A stretch of 64,000 nt of DNA from Apilactobacillus apinorum (GCF_001281175.1 NZ_KQ440396.1:248001-312000); one strand, 5' to 3'; shown: positions 1 through 12,956, counted from the first letter of the stretch. The notes: generated from the sequence alone by a model not told the origin. Numbers and translations: made by a program.

Positions 1-106
1 TTTTATTCTTTTTTATTGCGTTAAGCAATATATCTTCACCAGTAGTAATTTTACCAGCACGCTTTGCAATCCCAATAAAGTTTAAAATTTGCTCTTTATT
101 TGTCAT
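1..106 (-). CDS. ylxQ: YlxQ-type L7Ae-family RNA-binding protein, 5' part only
   Basis: Only the first 35 codons lie in the window; the gene runs off the left edge. The ATG overlaps the end of ylxR by 11 bp. The visible N-terminus contains FIGIAKRAGKI followed by TGEDIL, the pattern that opens L7Ae/YlxQ proteins, which bind kink-turn RNA. The position right after nusA-ylxR, and normally before infB, is the standard Gram-positive arrangement. The identification rests on that context plus a short stretch of sequence, and the C-terminal half cannot be judged here. Confidence 0.8.
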   Translation of the reverse strand, partial: MTNKEQILNFIGIAKRAGKITTGEDILLNAIKKNK

Positions 107-395
107 TGTCAAAAAGTTCTTTTCTGGCTTGCTTGTGATCTACGTATGCAATTAATTCATCGTAAAAGTCATCGCTTAGGTTTACTGAGAAAACTTCATT
201 TAGTTTCTTAGAAGCCTTTGCCTTTTCAGCAACTTTTACATCAATTGATACATATGCCCCTCTACCTGATTTTTTACCAGTTTCATCAATAGAAACGTTA
301 TCTTCTTTATCTTTAACGATTCTAACTAAATCTTTTTTGGGAGCCATTTCACCGGTGACAACATCTTTTCTCATTGGAATTTTTCTTGTTCTCAT
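96..395 (-). CDS. ylxR: YlxR/RnpM family RNA-binding protein (RNase P modulator)
   Basis: A 99-residue basic protein of the DUF448 family. The N-terminus carries RTRKIPMRKDVVTGEM, the conserved opening of YlxR, and the middle has the family GRGAYVS element. Family members bind RNA; the B. subtilis protein was reported to modulate RNase P, hence the alternative name RnpM. It lies 26 bp after nusA and overlaps ylxQ, so it is very probably cotranscribed with rimP and nusA. The C-terminal tail (about residues 78-99) is charged and not conserved in the family. Orthology is confident; the RNase P role is carried over from the family. Confidence 0.93.
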   Translation of the reverse strand: MRTRKIPMRKDVVTGEMAPKKDLVRIVKDKEDNVSIDETGKKSGRGAYVSIDVKVAEKAKASKKLNEVFSVNLSDDFYDELIAYVDHKQARKELFDNDK

Positions 396-421
396 TGAAC
401 TATCACTCCTTAAGCTGATAA

Positions 422-1507
422 TTAGTCGTTATCAATTCCTTCATCATCATCTGTAGCGTATTCTTCTACACCATCTGCTTCAGATTCTGATTTAATATCA
501 ATCTTGTATCCTGTTAATTTAGCAGCTAATCTAGCATTTTGACCACGCTTACCAATAGCTAATGATAATTGATAATCTGGAACGATTACTGTACATGCTC
601 TTTCATTTTCTTCATCAAAAATAACATCAACTACTTCAGATGGATTTAATGAGTTAGCAATAAATTCAGCAGGATCTTCTGTCCATTGAACAATGTCCAT
701 GTTTTCCCCACCAAGTTCATTAACGATTGTTTGAACACGTTGACCTCTTGGACCAACTGTAGTTCCAACTGGGTCGATATCTTCACTGTTTGATCTAACA
801 GCTACTTTAGCACGGTCTCCAGCTTCTCTTGCAATTGAAACAATTTCAACAGTTCCATCATAAATTTCAGGAACTTCTTCTTCAAATAATCGTTTTAATA
901 GACCAGGTGCTGTTCTACTAACAAAAATTTGTGGACCTTTTGTAGCATCTTCAACACGGTTAACATAAACCTTAATTCTATCTTGTGGTCTGTATTGTTC
1001 GTTTGGCATTTGGTCATTCTTTGGCATTACAGCCTCAACCTTACCTAGATCTACATATACAAAACGATCATCTTGGCGTTCAATTTCACCAGTGATTAAT
1101 TCATCTTGGTACTTGCTGTATTTGTTGTAAACAATAGTTCTCTCTGCTTCTCGAACTCTTTGCATAATAACTTGCTTAGCAGTTTGGGCAGCAATTCTAC
1201 CAAAGTTTTTAGGTGTAACTTCAAACTTAATTTCATCACCTAATTCATAACCACGATTTAATTGTAATGCATCTTCAATACTACATTCTAGACGTGGGTC
1301 TACAACTTCTTCAACCACTGTCTTTACAGCATATACGTGAATGTTACCCTTCTTTTCGTCAAATACTACTTCCACGTTTTGTGCTTGGTTGTAATTTCTT
1401 TTGTAAGCTGACACTAGTGCAGCTTCTAGGGCATCAATCACTGTTTCCTTAGAAATTCCCTTATCATTTTCTAGGGCATCTAATGCGCCTAAAAGTTCTT
1501 TACTCAT
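422..1507 (-). CDS. nusA: Transcription termination/antitermination factor NusA
   Basis: A 361-residue NusA of the short Gram-positive type, lacking the C-terminal acidic repeats of E. coli NusA. The N-terminal RNA-polymerase-binding domain (about 1-125) is followed by an S1 domain (about 135-200, with TGEIERQDDRFVYVDLG) and two KH domains. GTTVGPRGQRVQ is the GxxG loop of KH1 and AIGKRGQNARLA that of KH2. The last 15 or so residues are acidic. It acts on RNA polymerase in pausing, termination and antitermination. It follows rimP by 19 bp and precedes ylxR by 26 bp, the usual operon. The ATG is preceded by GGGAG. Confidence 0.97.
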   Translation of the reverse strand: MSKELLGALDALENDKGISKETVIDALEAALVSAYKRNYNQAQNVEVVFDEKKGNIHVYAVKTVVEEVVDPRLECSIEDALQLNRGYELGDEIKFEVTPKNFGRIAAQTAKQVIMQRVREAERTIVYNKYSKYQDELITGEIERQDDRFVYVDLGKVEAVMPKNDQMPNEQYRPQDRIKVYVNRVEDATKGPQIFVSRTAPGLLKRLFEEEVPEIYDGTVEIVSIAREAGDRAKVAVRSNSEDIDPVGTTVGPRGQRVQTIVNELGGENMDIVQWTEDPAEFIANSLNPSEVVDVIFDEENERACTVIVPDYQLSLAIGKRGQNARLAAKLTGYKIDIKSESEADGVEEYATDDDEGIDND

Positions 1508-1526
1508 TTTTTATAATCTCCCTTAG

Positions 1527-2000
1527 CTAAAATTTAATTGCTAGTCTTGCTTTGGCAATAGATTTTCTTGGTATGTTTAAATCCTTAATTCGACCTTTTA
1601 AATTAACAGTCAAAATAAGTTCTTCATCACTTAACTCTTTCAATGTACCTTCATATACTTTTTCACCATTAATGGGTGCGTAAAGTGATACATGAATGTA
1701 TTCACCAACTGCATTTTCATAATCTTGAGGTTTCTTAAGAGGTCTTTCAGCTCCAGGTGATGATACTTCTAAAAAGTATGCTTGTGGAATTGGATCAGGT
1801 TCAATAGTATCTAGTTTTTCACTTAATTCATCTGATACTAAAGCACAATCCTCAATGTTAATACCACCATCTTTATCAACATAAACTCTTAAATACCAAC
1901 TCTTACCTTCATGTACGAATTCGATGTCATAGAGATAAAAACCGTGACTATCTAGAATTGGTGTTACTAATTCTTTTACCGTTTGTGTAACTTCGCTCAA
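1527..2000 (-). CDS. rimP: Ribosome maturation factor RimP
   Basis: About 157 residues. RimP binds the 30S subunit and helps late maturation of 16S rRNA and S12 incorporation. The sequence shows the N-terminal alpha/beta domain ([20 protein letters not shown]) and the Sm-like C-terminal domain, with the conserved [14 protein letters not shown] signature in between. The reading frame is open further upstream, but a strong AGGAGG (2008-2013) sits 7 nt before a TTG at 2000, so TTG is chosen as the start. First gene of the rimP-nusA-ylxR-ylxQ operon, separated from polC by a terminator. Confidence 0.94.
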   Translation of the reverse strand: MSEVTQTVKELVTPILDSHGFYLYDIEFVHEGKSWYLRVYVDKDGGINIEDCALVSDELSEKLDTIEPDPIPQAYFLEVSSPGAERPLKKPQDYENAVGEYIHVSLYAPINGEKVYEGTLKELSDEELILTVNLKGRIKDLNIPRKSIAKARLAIKF

Positions 2001-2024
2001 TGATACGCCTCCTAAAAAATCCAA

Positions 2025-2053
2025 TAAAAAGAGCGAGCATTTCTGCTCACTCC
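2025..2053 (-). terminator. Rho-independent terminator after polC
   Basis: On the minus strand a 9-bp stem (GAGTGAGCA paired with TGCTCGCTC, one mismatch) with a 4-nt loop is followed by TTTTT. It lies 60 bp after the polC stop and just before the rimP ribosome-binding site, so it separates the polC transcript from the nusA operon or works as an attenuator for it. Confidence 0.8.
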
Positions 2054-2114
2054 TTTCTTCTCAGATATAAACTATCGTTATTTTACCATGGATAGTTATT
2101 TTAATCAATACATA

Positions 2115-5100
2115 CTACATCATATCAAATAGGCTTAATTGATTTTCATCAGGCAAATTATCAATTACATGATTTTCAGTCATGAATTCAATTAACTTCT
2201 TAGATACTTTTCCACGCTTAGCCAAATCTTCCTTTGAGATAAACTCTTTATCAGCTCTGGCAGCAACAATCTGCTTAGCAACGTTTAATCCAAGACCTGG
2301 GATAGCGTTGAATGGTGCAATTAACTTATTATCTTCAATTAACCATTGTTCGGCATCAGATTTATTCAAATCAACCATTTCAAAATCAAAACCTCTTTCT
2401 AACATTTCGTTAGCTAATTCCAAAACAGTCAATAAGTTTTTATCTTTTGCAGAAGCATCATTACCTAAATCATTAATTTCTTTCATTCTAGTTTTAACAG
2501 CGTCTTTACCTCGACACATTGAAACTAAATCAAAATCATCAGCTCTAACTGAGAAATATGCGCAGTAATATACTAATGGGAAGTATACCTTAAAGTATGC
2601 AACACGCAATGCCATTAAAACATAAGCGGCAGCATGGGCTCTAGGGAACATGTACTTAATTTTTAAACATGAATCTATATACCATTGTGGAATGTTAACT
2701 TCATGCATCTTTTCTTGCCATTCATCTTTGATACCTTTACCCTTACGAACAAATTCCATGATTTGGAAAGATGTTTCTGAATCTAATCCCCAATTAATTA
2801 AATCGGTCATGATATTATCACGACATCCGATAACGTTGGCGATGGTTGCTTTACCTTCTTTAATCAATTCATCCGCATTTCCTAGCCATACATCGGTACC
2901 ATGTGACAATCCGGAAATTTGTAGTAATTGTGAATAGTTTTGTGGTTTAGTTTGTTCAAGCATCCCTCTAACAAACTTAGTTCCAAACTCAGGAACACCC
3001 AGTGTACCGGTTTTAGATTGAATTTGTTCTTCAGTTACACCAATTGTTTCTGTTCCTGAGAATAATCCCATTACACCTGGGTCATCCATTGGAATTGATT
3101 GTGGATCAATACCAGATAAATCTTGAAGCATTCTGATCATGGTTGGATCATCATGTCCCAAAACATCCATTTTTAAAATATTGTCGTGAATTGAATGGAA
3201 ATCAAAGTGGGTTGTTTCCCAAGCTGAAGTCTGATCATCGGCAGGATATTGAATTGGTGTAAAGTCAAAGATGTCCATATCGTCAGGTACGATAATAATC
3301 CCCGCTGGATGTTGTCCAGTAGTTCTCTTAACACCAGTATCCCCCTGTGCTAATCTATCAATTTCAGCAGACCTAATGGTTTGCTGAGTATCTCTTTCAT
3401 ACGCTTTAACATAACCATAGGCTGTCTTATCAGCAACTGTTCCAATTGTTCCAGCACGATATACGTTGTTTTCACCGAACAATACTTTTAAATAGTTATG
3501 TGCGATTGGTTGATAATCACCAGAGAAGTTCAAATCAATATCAGGAACTTTATTACCACTAAAACCTAAGAAAGTTTCGAACGGAATATTATGACCATCA
3601 CCAATCATTAAGGTTCCACATTCAGGACATTCCTTGTGTGGCAAGTCATATCCAGAACCATATTCACCTTTCATAAAGAAATGTGAATACTTACAGTTAG
3701 GACAACGATAATGTGGTGGTAGTGGATTAACTTCAGTAATACCAGACATTGTGGCAACTAAACTAGAACCAACAGAACCACGAGATCCAACTAAATATCC
3801 ATCTTTATTACTTTTATCTACCAATCTTTTGGCAATCAGATAAATAACAGCATAACCGTTACCAATGATACTATCTAATTCCCTGTCTAATCTCGCTTGA
3901 AGGAAATCAGGTAAATCATCGCCGTATAGTTCATGTGCCTTATCCATAGTTGAGTTACGAATTTCATCGTCCGCACCCTTCATGTGAGGTGGATATAGTC
4001 TATCCAAGACAGGATGAATTCCATCATCAACCATATTGGCAATTTTTTGTGTATTATCTACAACGATTTCCTTACTTAAATCTTCACCTAAGTAACTGAA
4101 ATCTTCTAACATTTCGTTTGTTGTTAAAAATGGTACCTTAGGTAATTCGTTTCTGTTTAATGGATTTGCTCCACCTTGAGAATGAATTAATATTTTTCTG
4201 TAAATAAAATCTTGTGGATCTAGATAATGAACATCACCTGTTGCAACGACTGGTATATCCATTTCATGTCCCATATCAATCATATTTTGCATCAATTCTC
4301 TTAGATGTTGCTTGCTATGAATAAGTTCAGAATCAATCATTGGCTTATATGCTGCACTAGGTTGAACTTCTAAGTAATCATAGAATTTAGCTTTTTTCTT
4401 AGCTTCTTCTTTCCCTTTTTGTAGCATTGCAGTGAAAACTTCACCATTCGCACAAGCAGAACCAATTAAAATTCCTTCTCTATATTTTTCTAAAACACTT
4501 CGTGGAATTCTTGGTACTCGATAGAAGTATTCAACATTAGAAATAGAAATTAATTTATACAAATTCTTTAATCCAGATTGTGTTTGTGCCATTAAAATAG
4601 CATGGAAAGGTCTGGCATGCTTATATGAATCATTATCAGACATATGTTCATTTAATTGCGAAACTTTGGTAATTCCATAATTTTCTTCTGCATCTTTAAT
4701 GAAAATATAGTTTAAATGTCCGGTAGTTTCAGCATCATAAACCGCACGGTGATGATGTTCCAATGCTACATCAAACTTTTTAGCTAAAGTGTTTAAACGA
4801 TAGCTCTTGTAGTTTGGATATAAAAATCTTGCTAATGGCAAAGTATCAATAATTGGATTTTGGATTTCTTCCATTCCGTATCTTTGATATCCAACATTCA
4901 TAAAGCCAACATCAAATGTAACGTTATGTCCAACGATAATTGAATCGCCACAAAATTCTCTAAATAGCTTGAATACTTCTTCTTCTGACTTAGAACCCTT
5001 AACCATATCATCAGTAATTGATGTTAGTTCTGTTGTGAAATCTGACAAATGAAAACCAGGGTCAATGAATTCTTCAAACTGATCTAATACGTTATTGTGT

Positions 5101-6440
5101 TGCATTCTAACCGCTGAAACTTCGATAACTTTATCGTAAATTGCTGATAATCCTGTTGTTTCAATATCAAAAACAACGTATGTAGCATCTGCTAATTCCC
5201 TATCATCTTCATTAAAAGTAATGGGAACCCCATCATCAACAATGTTGGCTTCAACACCATACAACATCTTAATGTCGTTTTTTTGTGCTGCCGTATATGC
5301 AAATGGAAAACCTTGCGCAGAAGTATGATCAGTAATTGCTAAAGCCGGATGACCCCATTTACTTGCTCTACTTACATATTCTTCAATACTATTGGTAGCA
5401 TCCATTTGACTCATCTTAGTGTGCAAATGTAGTTCAACACGTTTATCTTCTGATGTATCCATTCTATCTTCATGATGAAGTGGATTAATGTCATATGCAT
5501 TCAAGGTTAGTTCATGACTATAGTTATCTTCTTGAATTCCACCACGAACTTTTATCCAATCTCCTTCTTGTAATGCAGCAAAATTTGCTTCATCAGTTTC
5601 ATTATTAGAGAACTTCTTAACTTCAATCGATGATGAGTAATCTGTAATTTCTAACATCATTAATTGTCTTCCAGAACGAAGTGATCGAATTTCTTTTTTG
5701 AAAATGTGTCCATTAACAATGACCATTTTTTCTTCTTGAACAATATCGATCATTTTAGTTACTTCTAAATCTTCTTTGATTTTCTTACCAATTTGAACTT
5801 TTCCCTTAGGAACAGCGTTGGCAGCTTTCTTCTCACGTTTACTAGAAGATTCTTGAATAGCCTTCATAGCACGTTGTGCTAATTCAGCATCCTTTTTTTC
5901 ACGTTCAATTTTGAATTGTTTAATTCTTTCTTGAGACGCTGTTTCATCAATAAAAACGTTAATATGAAACTCAGGGAATCCTAAACTTTGGTATTTTGCT
6001 TCAATCGCTCCTAAAGCTTGATCAACGATTAAATTCTTTACAATTTCATTATCCGCAGATAACTCTACTTTATTATTACTTAAAGTAGGTTCACTATTTT
6101 TCAGTAATTCATTTCTAATTGAATCTGATATATCTGCATTCTTTACAACCCATTCCCAATATTGACCTAAGGTCTTATTGTCAAAACTATTATCATTGAC
6201 CTTAAAATTAATCTTGGTTTCAGCAATTTCATCGAAAGTTGCTTGCATTCGGTTATAAAAATCAATAAATATTTCGTAGTTTAAAATCTTGGGTAACATT
6301 AAATTAAATTGCCATACTTTAGATTTTTTATGAATATCAATCGATTCGATTTGTCCATCTTTGAAGTCTTCTGAATCAATCTTATCTCCCAGTTGAAGTT
6401 GATTTAGCAACTTCTTGAACAATTCTTCATTATTAGCCAA
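2115..6440 (-). CDS. polC: DNA polymerase III alpha subunit PolC, Gram-positive type
   Basis: A protein of about 1441 residues, full length for PolC. Domains in order: an N-terminal region and OB fold (to about 330), a PHP domain beginning at [13 protein letters not shown] (about 337), and a DEDD 3'-5' proofreading exonuclease inserted in it (VFDIETTGL, about 425; [21 protein letters not shown]). The PolC zinc-binding Cys pairs follow (CPNC and CPEC, about 910-940), then the C-family polymerase core with [12 protein letters not shown] (catalytic Asp residues). It is the essential replicative polymerase. A GGAGGG directly abuts an in-frame ATG at 6446, so the TTG at 6440, 6 nt downstream, is the likelier start. 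It follows proS. Confidence 0.97.
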   Translation of the reverse strand: MANNEELFKKLLNQLQLGDKIDSEDFKDGQIESIDIHKKSKVWQFNLMLPKILNYEIFIDFYNRMQATFDEIAETKINFKVNDNSFDNKTLGQYWEWVVKNADISDSIRNELLKNSEPTLSNNKVELSADNEIVKNLIVDQALGAIEAKYQSLGFPEFHINVFIDETASQERIKQFKIEREKKDAELAQRAMKAIQESSSKREKKAANAVPKGKVQIGKKIKEDLEVTKMIDIVQEEKMVIVNGHIFKKEIRSLRSGRQLMMLEITDYSSSIEVKKFSNNETDEANFAALQEGDWIKVRGGIQEDNYSHELTLNAYDINPLHHEDRMDTSEDKRVELHLHTKMSQMDATNSIEEYVSRASKWGHPALAITDHTSAQGFPFAYTAAQKNDIKMLYGVEANIVDDGVPITFNEDDRELADATYVVFDIETTGLSAIYDKVIEVSAVRMQHNNVLDQFEEFIDPGFHLSDFTTELTSITDDMVKGSKSEEEVFKLFREFCGDSIIVGHNVTFDVGFMNVGYQRYGMEEIQNPIIDTLPLARFLYPNYKSYRLNTLAKKFDVALEHHHRAVYDAETTGHLNYIFIKDAEENYGITKVSQLNEHMSDNDSYKHARPFHAILMAQTQSGLKNLYKLISISNVEYFYRVPRIPRSVLEKYREGILIGSACANGEVFTAMLQKGKEEAKKKAKFYDYLEVQPSAAYKPMIDSELIHSKQHLRELMQNMIDMGHEMDIPVVATGDVHYLDPQDFIYRKILIHSQGGANPLNRNELPKVPFLTTNEMLEDFSYLGEDLSKEIVVDNTQKIANMVDDGIHPVLDRLYPPHMKGADDEIRNSTMDKAHELYGDDLPDFLQARLDRELDSIIGNGYAVIYLIAKRLVDKSNKDGYLVGSRGSVGSSLVATMSGITEVNPLPPHYRCPNCKYSHFFMKGEYGSGYDLPHKECPECGTLMIGDGHNIPFETFLGFSGNKVPDIDLNFSGDYQPIAHNYLKVLFGENNVYRAGTIGTVADKTAYGYVKAYERDTQQTIRSAEIDRLAQGDTGVKRTTGQHPAGIIIVPDDMDIFDFTPIQYPADDQTSAWETTHFDFHSIHDNILKMDVLGHDDPTMIRMLQDLSGIDPQSIPMDDPGVMGLFSGTETIGVTEEQIQSKTGTLGVPEFGTKFVRGMLEQTKPQNYSQLLQISGLSHGTDVWLGNADELIKEGKATIANVIGCRDNIMTDLINWGLDSETSFQIMEFVRKGKGIKDEWQEKMHEVNIPQWYIDSCLKIKYMFPRAHAAAYVLMALRVAYFKVYFPLVYYCAYFSVRADDFDLVSMCRGKDAVKTRMKEINDLGNDASAKDKNLLTVLELANEMLERGFDFEMVDLNKSDAEQWLIEDNKLIAPFNAIPGLGLNVAKQIVAARADKEFISKEDLAKRGKVSKKLIEFMTENHVIDNLPDENQLSLFDMM

Positions 6441-6465
6441 CGTCATCCCTCCAATCTTAATCAGC

Positions 6466-6494
6466 TAAAAAAGGTCAGCACTTTACACTGACCT
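6466..6494 (-). terminator. Terminator between proS and polC
   Basis: Minus-strand stem GGTCAG/CTGACC around a 9-nt loop, followed by six T residues, immediately after the proS stop. It would limit read-through from proS into polC. Confidence 0.75.
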
Positions 6495-6499
6495 CTTTT

Positions 6500-8227
<1,728 letters not shown>

Positions 8228-8230
8228 TTA

Positions 8231-9502
8231 TTAGTGTAGAAAATATCTTTGAATATCGTTAATTGTCACTAATAGCATTAATACAACAATGATTGCAAAT
8301 CCTATTAAAGTAACAACTGTTTCTACTTTTTCAGAAGTTGGTTTTCTTCTAATTGCTTCAATTATGTTCATTAATATTTTACCACCATCTAAGACTGGAA
8401 TTGGAATTAAATTCATAATTGCTAAATTAATAGATAAGAAACCAATGAAGTATACAATTCCAGCCATTCCAAGTTTAGTTGCTTTAGTGGTATTAGCATA
8501 AATTGCGACCGGACCACCTAAATCATTTAAACTAAAATGTCCGCTAATCATATAAGCTAATTGAGAATAAAGTGACCTAGTCATATCCCAAGTTCTAGTA
8601 AAGCCAGATAATAACTTAGCTCCAAACGATGTATCTAGTGTGTTTTCAATCCCGATTAAACCATATTTCTTCCCATTTGATTCTTGTGAATCTGTTTTTA
8701 GTTTAATGATATGGGTTTGATTATTTCTTTCAACTGTTAAAACAACGTTAGTATTTGGCTTGCTTTGAATAGCTGAACTTAATTCGTTCCAATTATCAGT
8801 TTTAACATTATCGACCTTGATAATCTTATCACCGTTTTTGATTCCAGCATCTCTAGCTACAGAGTGTCCAGAAGCTGTGTTTACTTTATTTTGTGTGCTA
8901 ACAACCCCACCTTGTAGGAAAGATAGCAATGAAAATGCTACAATCGCAAGTAAAACATTATTAAAAATACCTGCAAAATTAGTAATCATCTTTTTTAATA
9001 CAGGTGCATTTTGAAATTGAACGTCTTCAGGAGCAATTTGAACTGTTGTCCCATCAGATTCAATCATTAGTGCATCATGATTAACATTAAAGCGTTTTAC
9101 ATCTTCATTATTGTCTTGATACCCTTCAATCCATAAACCCTTTTGAAGATCAATGTCTGAAACTTCTAATGGTAGTCCGTTAATATTTCTTTTCTTTTGG
9201 CTAGTGTTAATTAATGTAACTTCATCTTTATCATTAAATTCAAGAGTAACTGGTGTTCCAGGTTCCAGTTGTTGCGTTTCATTATCAGCTAATCCAGCCA
9301 TTCTAACGTATCCACCTAATGGTAAAATTCTGATGGTATATGTTGTATGGTTATGACGATAAAAGAAAATTTTAGGACCCATTCCAATGGAAAATTCTCT
9401 TACCATTATTCCCGACTTCTTGGCCGCAATAAAGTGACCAAACTCATGAACAAAAACTAATATTCCAAAGACAACGATGAATGCGAGTATTGTCGTAATC
9501 AT
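8231..9502 (-). CDS. rseP: RIP zinc metalloprotease RseP (site-2 protease)
   Basis: A 423-residue membrane protease that cuts substrates within the membrane, such as anti-sigma factors and signal-peptide remnants. The first transmembrane segment holds the zinc motif HEFGH (about residues 19-23). The third metal ligand is in the distal segment NLIPIPVLDGGKI (about 370). A central PDZ domain is visible (SVARDAGIKNGDKIIKVDNV, about 210-270). Four hydrophobic segments are recognisable. The gene sits between cdsA and proS, the common order in lactobacilli. ATG start preceded by GGAG. Confidence 0.95.
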   Translation of the reverse strand: MITTILAFIVVFGILVFVHEFGHFIAAKKSGIMVREFSIGMGPKIFFYRHNHTTYTIRILPLGGYVRMAGLADNETQQLEPGTPVTLEFNDKDEVTLINTSQKKRNINGLPLEVSDIDLQKGLWIEGYQDNNEDVKRFNVNHDALMIESDGTTVQIAPEDVQFQNAPVLKKMITNFAGIFNNVLLAIVAFSLLSFLQGGVVSTQNKVNTASGHSVARDAGIKNGDKIIKVDNVKTDNWNELSSAIQSKPNTNVVLTVERNNQTHIIKLKTDSQESNGKKYGLIGIENTLDTSFGAKLLSGFTRTWDMTRSLYSQLAYMISGHFSLNDLGGPVAIYANTTKATKLGMAGIVYFIGFLSINLAIMNLIPIPVLDGGKILMNIIEAIRRKPTSEKVETVVTLIGFAIIVVLMLLVTINDIQRYFLH

Positions 9503-9519
9503 TTTAAAACTCCTTTAGG

Positions 9520-10308
9520 CTAGATAATGCCGAACAAATGAAGAAGTGGTAGTACAAATAGCAAACTATCAAATCTATCTAAGATTCCACCATGACCTGG
9601 CAAGATTTTACCAGAATCCTTAACTTGATAATATCTCTTCAATGCTGATTCTACTAAATCACCAAATTGTCCTGCAATTGATAACACGGCAGTGATAATT
9701 ATTGCTACCAACATTGATACGTTACCAATTTCAAATGATTGCATCCAAACAGTAGCAACGATAATCGCTAGTACAGATCCACAAATAGATCCCTCCCAAG
9801 TTTTGTTAGGACTTACATGTGGAGCTAATTTATTTTTACCTAGTTTTCTACCAAATACATATGCTCCAGAATCGGTAATCCAAACAATAAATAAAGCATA
9901 GAATAAAACTGCAATCCCTGCACCTCTTGCTTCAATAAAGTAATGGAACCCCATTCCGATGTATAACATTGCAATAGTTAATACTCCAGCATCATCAAAT
10001 GAAAAAATATTTTTTGTAATAACGTTTCTTAACATTAATAGCATAACGATAATGTAAAAAATAAAATTAACACTTAAAAAATGTGGTAATGAACTAAACC
10101 AATTTGCAGGAGCTATTAGAATACTAACTCCTAAAAATGATAGTAAAGCTTCTGGAGAAACTAATAGTTTCTTCTTCATAATTAAAACTTCTGACATTGC
10201 TACGATTCCCAATGCAATTGCACCAACTTCGATTAGAATTCCACCAATCAATACAATTGGTACAAAGAAAGCTAAAGCAATGATTGCTGTTATTACTCTT
10301 GTTTTCAT
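9520..10308 (-). CDS. cdsA: Phosphatidate cytidylyltransferase
   Basis: A 262-residue polytopic membrane enzyme making CDP-diacylglycerol from phosphatidate and CTP, the branch point of phospholipid synthesis. The protein is mostly hydrophobic helices. The CDP-diglyceride synthetase signature is clear in the C-terminal half: SPNKTWEGSICG followed by GDLVESALKR and the glycine/aspartate stretch HGGILDRFDSLLFV. It lies 14 bp after uppS and 17 bp before rseP, so it is operonic with both. Confidence 0.96.
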   Translation of the reverse strand: MKTRVITAIIALAFFVPIVLIGGILIEVGAIALGIVAMSEVLIMKKKLLVSPEALLSFLGVSILIAPANWFSSLPHFLSVNFIFYIIVMLLMLRNVITKNIFSFDDAGVLTIAMLYIGMGFHYFIEARGAGIAVLFYALFIVWITDSGAYVFGRKLGKNKLAPHVSPNKTWEGSICGSVLAIIVATVWMQSFEIGNVSMLVAIIITAVLSIAGQFGDLVESALKRYYQVKDSGKILPGHGGILDRFDSLLFVLPLLHLFGII

Positions 10309-10322
10309 ATTTATCTCCTAAA

Positions 10323-11084
10323 TTATTTATTTGTTAAACCACCAAAACGACGATGTCTAGATTGGAAAGTTAAAATACAATTTTTCAAATTATCTTCAGT
10401 ATAATCGGGCCACTTAGTATCGTCAAAAACGAATTCACTATATGCTAATTGCCATAATAAAAAGTTAGATAATCTTTCTTCTCCACTGGTACGAATAAGT
10501 AAGTCAGGATTGGCATATTCGCCTAAATCAGCAGTCATTAGATTATCTGAAACAGTTTCTTTATTGATGCTATCAATTGATATTTCGTTATTAGAAACTT
10601 TTTCTGCAATGGATTTAACAGCGGTTACGATTTCATCTTGACTACCGTAATTCAAAGCAAAGTTTAAAACCATTCCTGTACAGTCCTTTGTATCCTCAAT
10701 GGCATTTTTTATAGCAGTTTGTGTTTGTTTAGGCAATTGATCAACGTATCCCATAACGTTAACTTTTACATTATTCTTTACCAAATCAGGAACAAAAGTG
10801 TTAAAAAATCTTTCAGGAAGATCCATTAAATAATTAACTTCTTTTTCTGGTCTTTTCCAATTCTCTGTAGAAAAAGCGTACAAGGTTAAGACTTTTACGC
10901 CTAACTCACTTGATGCTTGTGTTATTTTTTTAACTACATTCATACCTTGTTTATGACCAGCAATCCTTGGTAAATGTCTTTCTTGTGCCCATCTACCATT
11001 ACCATCCATAATTATTGCTATATGATTTGGAATGTTTTGATAGTCAAAATCAACAATTTTATTCTTCTTTTTAAAATTAAACAT
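10323..11084 (-). CDS. uppS: Undecaprenyl diphosphate synthase (cis-prenyltransferase)
   Basis: A protein of about 253 residues that condenses isopentenyl units onto farnesyl diphosphate to make the C55 carrier lipid of wall synthesis. The conserved N-terminal motif IAIIMDGNGRWAQERHLPR carries the catalytic Asp of the P-loop. TLYAFSTENWKRP and the C-terminal IRTSGEERLSNFLLWQ are further cis-prenyltransferase signatures. AGGTGG lies 5 nt before the ATG at 11084, so this start is chosen over an in-frame GTG 9 bp upstream. mvaS in the same window belongs to the pathway supplying its substrate. Confidence 0.95.
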   Translation of the reverse strand: MFNFKKKNKIVDFDYQNIPNHIAIIMDGNGRWAQERHLPRIAGHKQGMNVVKKITQASSELGVKVLTLYAFSTENWKRPEKEVNYLMDLPERFFNTFVPDLVKNNVKVNVMGYVDQLPKQTQTAIKNAIEDTKDCTGMVLNFALNYGSQDEIVTAVKSIAEKVSNNEISIDSINKETVSDNLMTADLGEYANPDLLIRTSGEERLSNFLLWQLAYSEFVFDDTKWPDYTEDNLKNCILTFQSRHRRFGGLTNK

Positions 11085-11107
11085 CTTTTCCACCTAATTC
11101 ATACAAA

Positions 11108-11135
11108 TAAAGGATGAGAATAAATCCTCATCCCA
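11108..11135 (-). terminator. Possible weak terminator before uppS
   Basis: A 7-bp perfect stem (GGATGAG/CTCATCC) with an 8-nt loop. On the minus strand it is followed by TTTATTTG, only a short T tract. It lies between the unknown gene at 11152-11550 and uppS, and may be an attenuator rather than a full stop. Confidence 0.5.
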
Positions 11136-11151
11136 AATTAGTTAAGTTATT

Positions 11152-11550
11152 TTATTGGATTAATCTCCATTCTCCACGTTTAGCTTCAACTAAAGTTTCG
11201 AAATACTTCAATAGTTGGTTGGCTTCATCCGCGTTTTGGTCACCTAACATATTTAGTCCTTCTCCAGTTGGAATAGGATCGCTTAAATCTGTTATTTCAG
11301 AACCGTTTTCAATGGTAGCCTGTGTAAATGCGACAATCCAGTCATCTTCAATTAACTTAGAAACAACTAAGAAAATATTGAATTGCTCTTCAACATAAAC
11401 TGGCATAACAAAAATTCCGTCTTGAATTTCTTCGACTCTGTTGTCATTATATTCCAATGATTTAATAGTTGAATCGTCTAGATCTCCATTTAATTTAAAT
11501 ACCATCTTTGTAAATTGTTCGGTACCTGGTGTGACTTCCATTTCTTCCAC
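11152..11550 (-). CDS. Conserved-position hypothetical protein between frr and uppS
   Basis: 132 residues, not recognised. The protein is acidic, has no signal peptide or transmembrane segment, and alternates hydrophobic and charged residues as a compact cytosolic alpha/beta protein would. FNIFLVVSKLIEDDWIVAF in the middle looks like two buried strands. The start is a GTG with AGGGGG 6 nt upstream. It lies 23 bp after frr, and a weak hairpin separates it from uppS. Codon use matches its neighbours, so a real resident gene is likely. No function is proposed. Confidence 0.72.
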   Translation of the reverse strand: MEEMEVTPGTEQFTKMVFKLNGDLDDSTIKSLEYNDNRVEEIQDGIFVMPVYVEEQFNIFLVVSKLIEDDWIVAFTQATIENGSEITDLSDPIPTGEGLNMLGDQNADEANQLLKYFETLVEAKRGEWRLIQ

Positions 11551-11573
11551 GGTGATTCCCCCTGTCCTATCTC

Positions 11574-12137
11574 TTAACCGTTCATAACTTCTTTTTCTTT
11601 GTTATCAACAACAGCTTCTAAGTCCTTAATTTGGTCATTAGTAAGCTTTTGTACTTTTTCTTCTAAATCATGAGCTTCATCGTCCGTGAACTCATCATTC
11701 TTATTTCCCTTTTTAACGGCATCCATTGCTTCTCTTCGCACATTTCTAATAGCAACTTTACCTTGTTCTCCGACGGCTTTAACCTTCTTTGAAACTTCTT
11801 TTCTTCTTTCTTCAGTTAATTGTGGGACAATCAAACGAATGTTATCACCATCATTAGCTGGGTTAATACCAATATCAGCTTCTAAAATTCCTTTTTCAAT
11901 ATCATCTAAAGCTGATTTATCATATGGACTAACCATAATAACTCTTGCTTCAGGAACTGTAATTGAAGCAATTTGATTTAATGGAGTTGGTGCTCCGTAG
12001 TATTCAACATTAACACCGTTCAATAGACTGGCATTTGCTCTACCGGCTCTAATTGAAGATAATTCGTGTTTTAATGATGCGATTGATTTTTGCATCTTTT
12101 CTTTTGCATTATCAAGAATTTCATTTTGAGTAGCCAT
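11574..12137 (-). CDS. frr: Ribosome recycling factor
   Basis: 187 residues, the usual size. The protein splits post-termination ribosomes together with EF-G. Hallmarks are the N-terminal helix (AKEKMQKSIASLKHELSSIRAG), the domain II beta strands with VEYYGAPTPLNQIASITVPE, and the C-terminal coiled helices with RRKEVSKKVKAVGEQGKVAIRN. It begins 2 bp after the pyrH stop, the universal pyrH-frr arrangement, implying coupled translation. Confidence 0.97.
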   Translation of the reverse strand: MATQNEILDNAKEKMQKSIASLKHELSSIRAGRANASLLNGVNVEYYGAPTPLNQIASITVPEARVIMVSPYDKSALDDIEKGILEADIGINPANDGDNIRLIVPQLTEERRKEVSKKVKAVGEQGKVAIRNVRREAMDAVKKGNKNDEFTDDEAHDLEEKVQKLTNDQIKDLEAVVDNKEKEVMNG

Positions 12138-12139
12138 GT

Positions 12140-12883
<744 letters not shown>

Positions 12884-12894
12884 TCATTAAGTTA

Positions 12895-12903
12895 ATTTTA
12901 GCA
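12895..12903 (-). promoter_or_regulatory. Candidate extended -10 promoter for pyrH-frr
   Basis: The minus strand reads TGCTAAAAT, an extended -10 element, about 35 bp before the pyrH ATG and downstream of the tsf terminator. No good -35 box was found at the matching distance, so this is a weak prediction based on position and motif only. Confidence 0.4.
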
Positions 12904-12956
12904 TAATATGGGCCCTAAAAACAGATTATTGCAATAAATATTTAGATAAAAATACA

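Noticed and set aside
1267-1452. Plus-strand open frame inside nusA
   Set aside because: Antisense shadow of a conserved gene, with no ribosome-binding site or recognisable product; the same applies to other frames opposite conserved genes.
1527-2024. Longer rimP start at 2024
   Set aside because: The AGGAGG at 2008-2013 would then be inside the coding region; the TTG at 2000 has ideal spacing and fits the family length.
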